From: JAGQVA01 sp033764335
GTDB taxonomy: Bacteria; Bacteroidota; Bacteroidia; J057
Assembly (NCBI GenBank): GCA_033764335.1
Contig: JANRJC010000068.1
Coordinates: forward strand, 1 to 64,000
Length of the DNA stretch: 64,000 nucleotides
Reading direction: 5' to 3'
Shown here: in pieces, positions 60,619-64,000 of the stretch
Layout of the letters: each line of letters starts with the position of its first letter
Numbering within the stretch: the first letter of the stretch is position 1
The notes under the pieces: model-generated
The model's database searches: none
Told to the model about the DNA's origin: nothing
Seen by the model: the letters and a program-made list of their open reading frames with translations, nothing else
Made by a program: the position numbers and the translations under genes

Positions 60619-62415
60619 TCACCCTTTTTTCTTTTTCCGGTCGTGTTCTTTCAGGAAAATTTTCCGAAGCCGGAGTGATTTAGGGGTTACTTCCACGTAT
60701 TCATCTTCCTGAATATACTCCAGGGATTCTTCAAGGGAAAATTTAATGGGCGGAGCCAGTTTCACTTTGTCGTCGGAGCCGGAAGCCCGGAAGTTGGTCA
60801 GTTTTTTGGACTTGGTTACGTTTACAACCAGGTCGTCGCCCCGGTTATTTTCACCGATTACCTGGCCTTCATATACGTCTTCCATGGGTTCGATAAAAAA
60901 GAAACCCCTGTCCTGAAGTTTGTCCAGGGCATAAGCAAAAGCAGAACCCGTTTCGTGAGCGATGAGCGAGCCGTGCTGGCGTTTTTCAAAATCGCCTTTA
61001 TAGGGTTCGAAAGCGAGGAAACGGTGAGCCATAATCGCCTCACCGGCGGTTGCGGTGAGCATTTCGTTGCGCAAGCCGATCAGGCCTCTTGCAGGGATTT
61101 TAAATACCTGGACGGTTCTGCCACCACGTTGTTCCATCTGGTGAAGTTCGCCTCTGCGCTGAGTGACGAGATTTATGGCCCGACCCGCGTTTTCTTCCGG
61201 AAGGTCAATGGTGAGTTCTTCCACGGGTTCGTGTTTGACTCCGTCAATCATTTTGATGATTACCTGGGGTTGCCCCACCTGAAGTTCATAACCTTCACGG
61301 CGCATGGTCTCAATCAGGATAGAAAGGTGCAATACACCCCGGCCATAGACGGTGAAAGCGTCAGCAGCATCGGTGTTTTCCACACGAAGGGCGAGGTTCT
61401 TTTCCAGTTCGCGGTCAAGTCTTTCTTTCAGGTGGCGGGAAGTTACAAATTTGCCTTCCCGACCGAAAAAAGGAGAGTCATTGATCGTAAATACCATGCT
61501 CATGGTCGGCTCGTCAATCGAAATCGGTGGCAAACCCTCCGGTGTTTCCGGGTCAGTGATGGTATCTCCGATGTCAAAATCTTCCAGCCCTACGACGGCG
61601 CAGATTTCACCGGCAGAAACATTATCAGTGGCTTGTTTGCCCAAACCTTCGAATACGAATAATTCTTTTAAGCGGGTTTTCAGCAGGGATTGATCCCTTC
61701 TTACCAGACCGGCAGCCATTCCCGACTTGAGCGTACCGCGTATTACTCTTCCGATAGCGATACGGCCTACATAGGGCGAATAATCAAGCGAGGTAATCTG
61801 CATCTGAGGGATGCCCATTTTTACTTCCGGAGCGGGAATATGCTCCAGAATCTGATCCATCAGATAGGATATATCGGTGGTGGGATTCTGCCAGTCAGGC
61901 CCCATCCAGTTATGTTTTGCCGAACCATAAACGGTGGGAAAATTAAGCTGGTCTTCCGAGGCGTCGAGTTCAAACATAAGGTCAAATACGGCCTCATGTA
62001 CTTCATCGGGGCGGCAGTTGGGTTTATCCACTTTGTTGATTACGACGATCGGTTTAAGACCGAGCGCAAGTGCTTTTTGAAGCACAAACCGGGTCTGAGG
62101 CATGGGGCCTTCAAAAGCATCCACCAGCAATAATACGCCGTCGGCCATATTGAGCACCCGCTCTACTTCTCCGCCAAAGTCGCTGTGGCCGGGGGTGTCA
62201 ATGATATTGATTTTAGCGTCTTTGTACCTTACACTGGCGTTTTTAGCCAGAATTGTAATCCCGCGTTCCTTTTCAAGATCATTGCTGTCCATGATCAGAT
62301 CTCCGGGAGTTTCATGGGATCCGAACAATTTCCCCTGCATGAGCATTTTGTCCACCAGGGTGGTTTTGCCATGATCAACGTGAGCAATAATGGCTATATT
62401 TCTAAGTTTTATCAT
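60619..62415 (-). CDS. typA: Translational GTPase TypA/BipA
   Basis: The 598-residue GTPase of the EF-G family has G1 AHVDHGKTT near residue 11, effector KERGITI near 49, G3 DTPGHSDFGGEVERVLNMAD near 73 and G4 NKVDKPN near 127. EF-G-like domains III and V follow, then the TypA C-terminal domain. It binds ribosomes and affects assembly, cold and stress responses. Length and domain order are normal. A -7 element precedes it, and bioY probably shares its transcript. Confidence 0.96.
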   Translation of the reverse strand: MIKLRNIAIIAHVDHGKTTLVDKMLMQGKLFGSHETPGDLIMDSNDLEKERGITILAKNASVRYKDAKINIIDTPGHSDFGGEVERVLNMADGVLLLVDAFEGPMPQTRFVLQKALALGLKPIVVINKVDKPNCRPDEVHEAVFDLMFELDASEDQLNFPTVYGSAKHNWMGPDWQNPTTDISYLMDQILEHIPAPEVKMGIPQMQITSLDYSPYVGRIAIGRVIRGTLKSGMAAGLVRRDQSLLKTRLKELFVFEGLGKQATDNVSAGEICAVVGLEDFDIGDTITDPETPEGLPPISIDEPTMSMVFTINDSPFFGREGKFVTSRHLKERLDRELEKNLALRVENTDAADAFTVYGRGVLHLSILIETMRREGYELQVGQPQVIIKMIDGVKHEPVEELTIDLPEENAGRAINLVTQRRGELHQMEQRGGRTVQVFKIPARGLIGLRNEMLTATAGEAIMAHRFLAFEPYKGDFEKRQHGSLIAHETGSAFAYALDKLQDRGFFFIEPMEDVYEGQVIGENNRGDDLVVNVTKSKKLTNFRASGSDDKVKLAPPIKFSLEESLEYIQEDEYVEVTPKSLRLRKIFLKEHDRKKKKG

Positions 62416-62437
62416 TCGAGTTCAATAAATTTGGGCG

Positions 62438-62445
62438 CAAAGATA
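62438..62445 (-). promoter_or_regulatory. -7 element of typA
   Basis: On the minus strand this reads TATCTTTG, matching TAnnTTTG, 22 bp before the typA start codon. No clear -33 element was found. Confidence 0.45.
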
Positions 62446-62546
62446 GGCCTAAAAGCAGTCATTTCCGAATGTTAACGGAAACCTAACAATTTCTAAACAT
62501 TGTTATCGCTGGCCGGGGATTGCGGGTAAAGCAAATCCCTTGATAA

Positions 62547-63257
62547 TTAAGCCCTTACGGAAGCGATTTTGGGAGTGGCTATTTTTTCCATGATCTGCCT
62601 TATGCGGAGGATATTTTCCTCGTCAAAGCTATCGGGGAGCGCATAGGCGATGCCTTCATCCAGATGAGAGAGTGTGAGAAACCGCGCAAATTGCTGCTGG
62701 ATATACGACCGTACTTCATAAAAAGCCTGTTGAATGTCGTCGAGGATTTCCTGACGGTTGTCCAACAGATATACCAAATCCTGAAAGTCTTCACTCATGC
62801 GGAGGTCGGTTCCGCCCCGGTTGAGGAAAGCATCAATTTTGGAAGCCATAAAATAGGCAGGCATGAAAATCCGGATAGGCCTCCCTCCGGGAAGGCGGTA
62901 AGTACGGGCGTGAAAAACGCCCTCCTCGTACCAGCGGTTGGTGAAACCGATTTTCTCGGTATTCATGGGCATTAGACGCACTTTTATGCCTTCATACATC
63001 CACTGTTCGGCACCCGGGCGGGAGAGTTTCATTCGTTTAAATCCCTTTTTTTCGATAATCTGCTGAAACTCCAAAAACTCAATCATGCTTGAGCCGCCGA
63101 CGATACCATCAATATCGCCCGAGGGGTGACATTCCGGGGCAGAACGGTCGGTGACATAAAGACTGAGGGTTGCGCCTCCGATAAAAACAACTTTGTGTAA
63201 CGATTCTCCGAAACCGGAAGCCAGGGTTTCCAGCATTTGAAGATTTTTAGCCAACAT
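62547..63257 (-). CDS. Nucleotidyltransferase-like protein, candidate AbiEii-type toxin
   Basis: The 236-residue protein has a nucleotidyltransferase-like core: VVFIGGATLSLYVTD near residue 23 (the GG motif), ECHPSGDIDGIVGGSS near 42 (DxD acids) and IKVRLMPM near 90. A helical region with FMASKIDAFLNRGGTDLRMSEDFQDLVYLL near residue 150 follows, the KxxAxxxR...DxxDL motif typical of AbiEii/AbiGii-like enzymes. It overlaps the upstream HTH gene by 11 bases. The pair resembles a type IV (AbiE) toxin-antitoxin unit, but similarity to AbiE itself is weak by eye. Confidence 0.7.
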   Translation of the reverse strand: MLAKNLQMLETLASGFGESLHKVVFIGGATLSLYVTDRSAPECHPSGDIDGIVGGSSMIEFLEFQQIIEKKGFKRMKLSRPGAEQWMYEGIKVRLMPMNTEKIGFTNRWYEEGVFHARTYRLPGGRPIRIFMPAYFMASKIDAFLNRGGTDLRMSEDFQDLVYLLDNRQEILDDIQQAFYEVRSYIQQQFARFLTLSHLDEGIAYALPDSFDEENILRIRQIMEKIATPKIASVRA

Positions 63258-63780
63258 ACGCTCCTTCTCTGATCATTTTTTCCAATGTTTCTACGGCAAG
63301 GTTGTGCTCCCGGGCTTTTCCCACACGTATGGCATCCACCAACGCGAGCATTTCATACAATATATGATCCTTTCGTATCGCCTTGATTACACTGGGATAT
63401 AGCGGTACAATCCCCTGTCCCCGCATATTTCCCACCGCACTAGGCCACACAAAGGCCTCGGTTTCCGAAATCAGCAGATCCGAAAGCGGCTTGGCAGAAT
63501 GTGCCGTCGGAATCCCTCTGACCAATGCACCCGGCTGCGCCGGGAAAACATATTTCACTCCGTGAATCAAAAATTCCATGAATGATTCCCGGTAAACTTT
63601 TTTCTTCGAAACATCCACCAGACGGCCTAGCTTCGACCGGTTTAGGGCCTCGGCTACCTCCGACTGACTCATGTGTAACGCCTGAGCTATATCCGAATAA
63701 CGCCACGGAGTTTCCCCCATAGCAACAACTTTCAGCAAGATCACCACGTCCTGTGGACGCATTCCATTGTGTTTGCGCAT
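63247..63780 (-). CDS. HTH protein paired with the nucleotidyltransferase, candidate antitoxin/repressor
   Basis: The 177-residue protein has an N-terminal winged helix-turn-helix (about residues 7-45, MRPQDVVILLKVVAMGE then YSDIAQALHMSQSEVAEALN) and a C-terminal conserved region (FLIHGVKYVFPAQPGALVRG near 72, IPTAHSAKP, YEMLALVDAIRVGKAREHN near 144). I recognise the pattern as a conserved family that accompanies nucleotidyltransferase genes, but not its function. The start is the ATG at 63780; the longer frame to 63828 would run through the operator. An autoregulatory palindrome lies 13 bp upstream. Confidence 0.75.
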   Translation of the reverse strand: MRKHNGMRPQDVVILLKVVAMGETPWRYSDIAQALHMSQSEVAEALNRSKLGRLVDVSKKKVYRESFMEFLIHGVKYVFPAQPGALVRGIPTAHSAKPLSDLLISETEAFVWPSAVGNMRGQGIVPLYPSVIKAIRKDHILYEMLALVDAIRVGKAREHNLAVETLEKMIREGAYVG

Positions 63781-63793
63781 AATCCCCCGTTTG

Positions 63794-63814
63794 TTATTCG
63801 CAATGTGCGAATAA
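63794..63814. promoter_or_regulatory. Operator-like palindrome of the HTH/nucleotidyltransferase pair
   Basis: TTATTCGCA-ATG-TGCGAATAA is a perfect 9-3-9 inverted repeat, 13 bp upstream of the HTH gene start. It is nested within an outer pair TTGTTAT (63791-63797) / ATAACAA (63817-63823). This fits a site for the winged-helix protein encoded next to it. Confidence 0.65.
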
Positions 63815-64000
63815 ATATAACAAAACATTCTCGCTTTTCTATATCAAAAATCATCCCGAATATTAAATCAATCTCCGGGCTTGTAATATTTATTACGTGA
63901 ATGGATTGATGTATTACGCATTCAGACAAATTCCGGGCCGTATCCGTCAAAAACGTTGTTTAAAAAAACTTTGACACTTCCTGCAAGGGTTTTCGCTCCA

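Noticed and set aside
63829..64000. Start of another gene at the right edge
   Set aside because: The last 172 bp contain no supported start or domain; they are AT-rich, intergenic-looking sequence.

Overview
The window looks like chromosome of a Bacteroidota bacterium, most plausibly from the Saprospiria or a neighbouring class. The reasons are: promoters of the Bacteroidota form TTG-N19-TAnnTTTG (perfect or near-perfect copies at 1920-1949, 20603-20632, 34413-34443 and 50672-50701); a type-B C-terminal sorting domain of the type IX secretion system; an Oar-like TonB-dependent receptor; an alternative complex III operon; the DUF3822-rsmD-coaD gene order; and a fused E1-alpha/beta 2-oxoacid dehydrogenase. 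I make no species assignment. No tRNA, rRNA or CRISPR array was seen.

Layout. 1-6.3 kb: the 3' end of a GC-rich secreted PKD protein, a degenerate SRAP protein, an Oar-like outer-membrane receptor and a YpdA-like reductase. 6.5-23.7 kb: one long plus-strand respiratory operon, actABCDEF (alternative complex III, menaquinol to cytochrome c), then coxB, coxA, ctaA, ctaB, two subunit III genes, subunit IV, a cysteine-less SCO-like protein, a DUF420 protein and a small CxxC membrane protein. Together these encode a quinol-oxidising complex, an aa3/caa3-type oxidase and part of its haem A and assembly supply. A 19-bp Fur/PerR-like palindrome lies in front of it. 23.7-36.6 kb: mostly housekeeping genes (mtaB, SAM hydroxide adenosyltransferase, phoH, sucD, DUF3822-rsmD-coaD, aspS, an ALDH7-type aldehyde dehydrogenase) with a few uncharacterised envelope proteins.

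36.6-54.0 kb is an accessory region rich in conflict-type and mobile modules. It holds an HUH (Y1) transposase bracketed by related long palindromes; a Roc-COR GTPase with a C-terminal segment resembling effector-associated domain 11, overlapping a formylglycine-generating-enzyme-like gene; a dense cluster of palindromes; a ParDE-type toxin-antitoxin pair with a clear operator; an ECF sigma/anti-sigma pair; a TPR-CHAT protease-like protein with a nucleotidyltransferase 3 bp downstream; a probable three-gene toxin-antitoxin-SecB-like chaperone cassette with its own strong promoter; and a RelE-like pair. Ordinary genes (nth, DUF2911, YHS, DUF1905) are interspersed.

54.0-64.0 kb: the fused 2-oxoacid dehydrogenase E1, a TPR protein, a membrane protein paired with a cyclic-nucleotide-binding-domain protein, bioY, typA, and an overlapping HTH/nucleotidyltransferase pair with an operator-like palindrome, which resembles an AbiE-type toxin-antitoxin unit.

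All domain names come from reading the translated sequences by eye. No alignment or database search was run.
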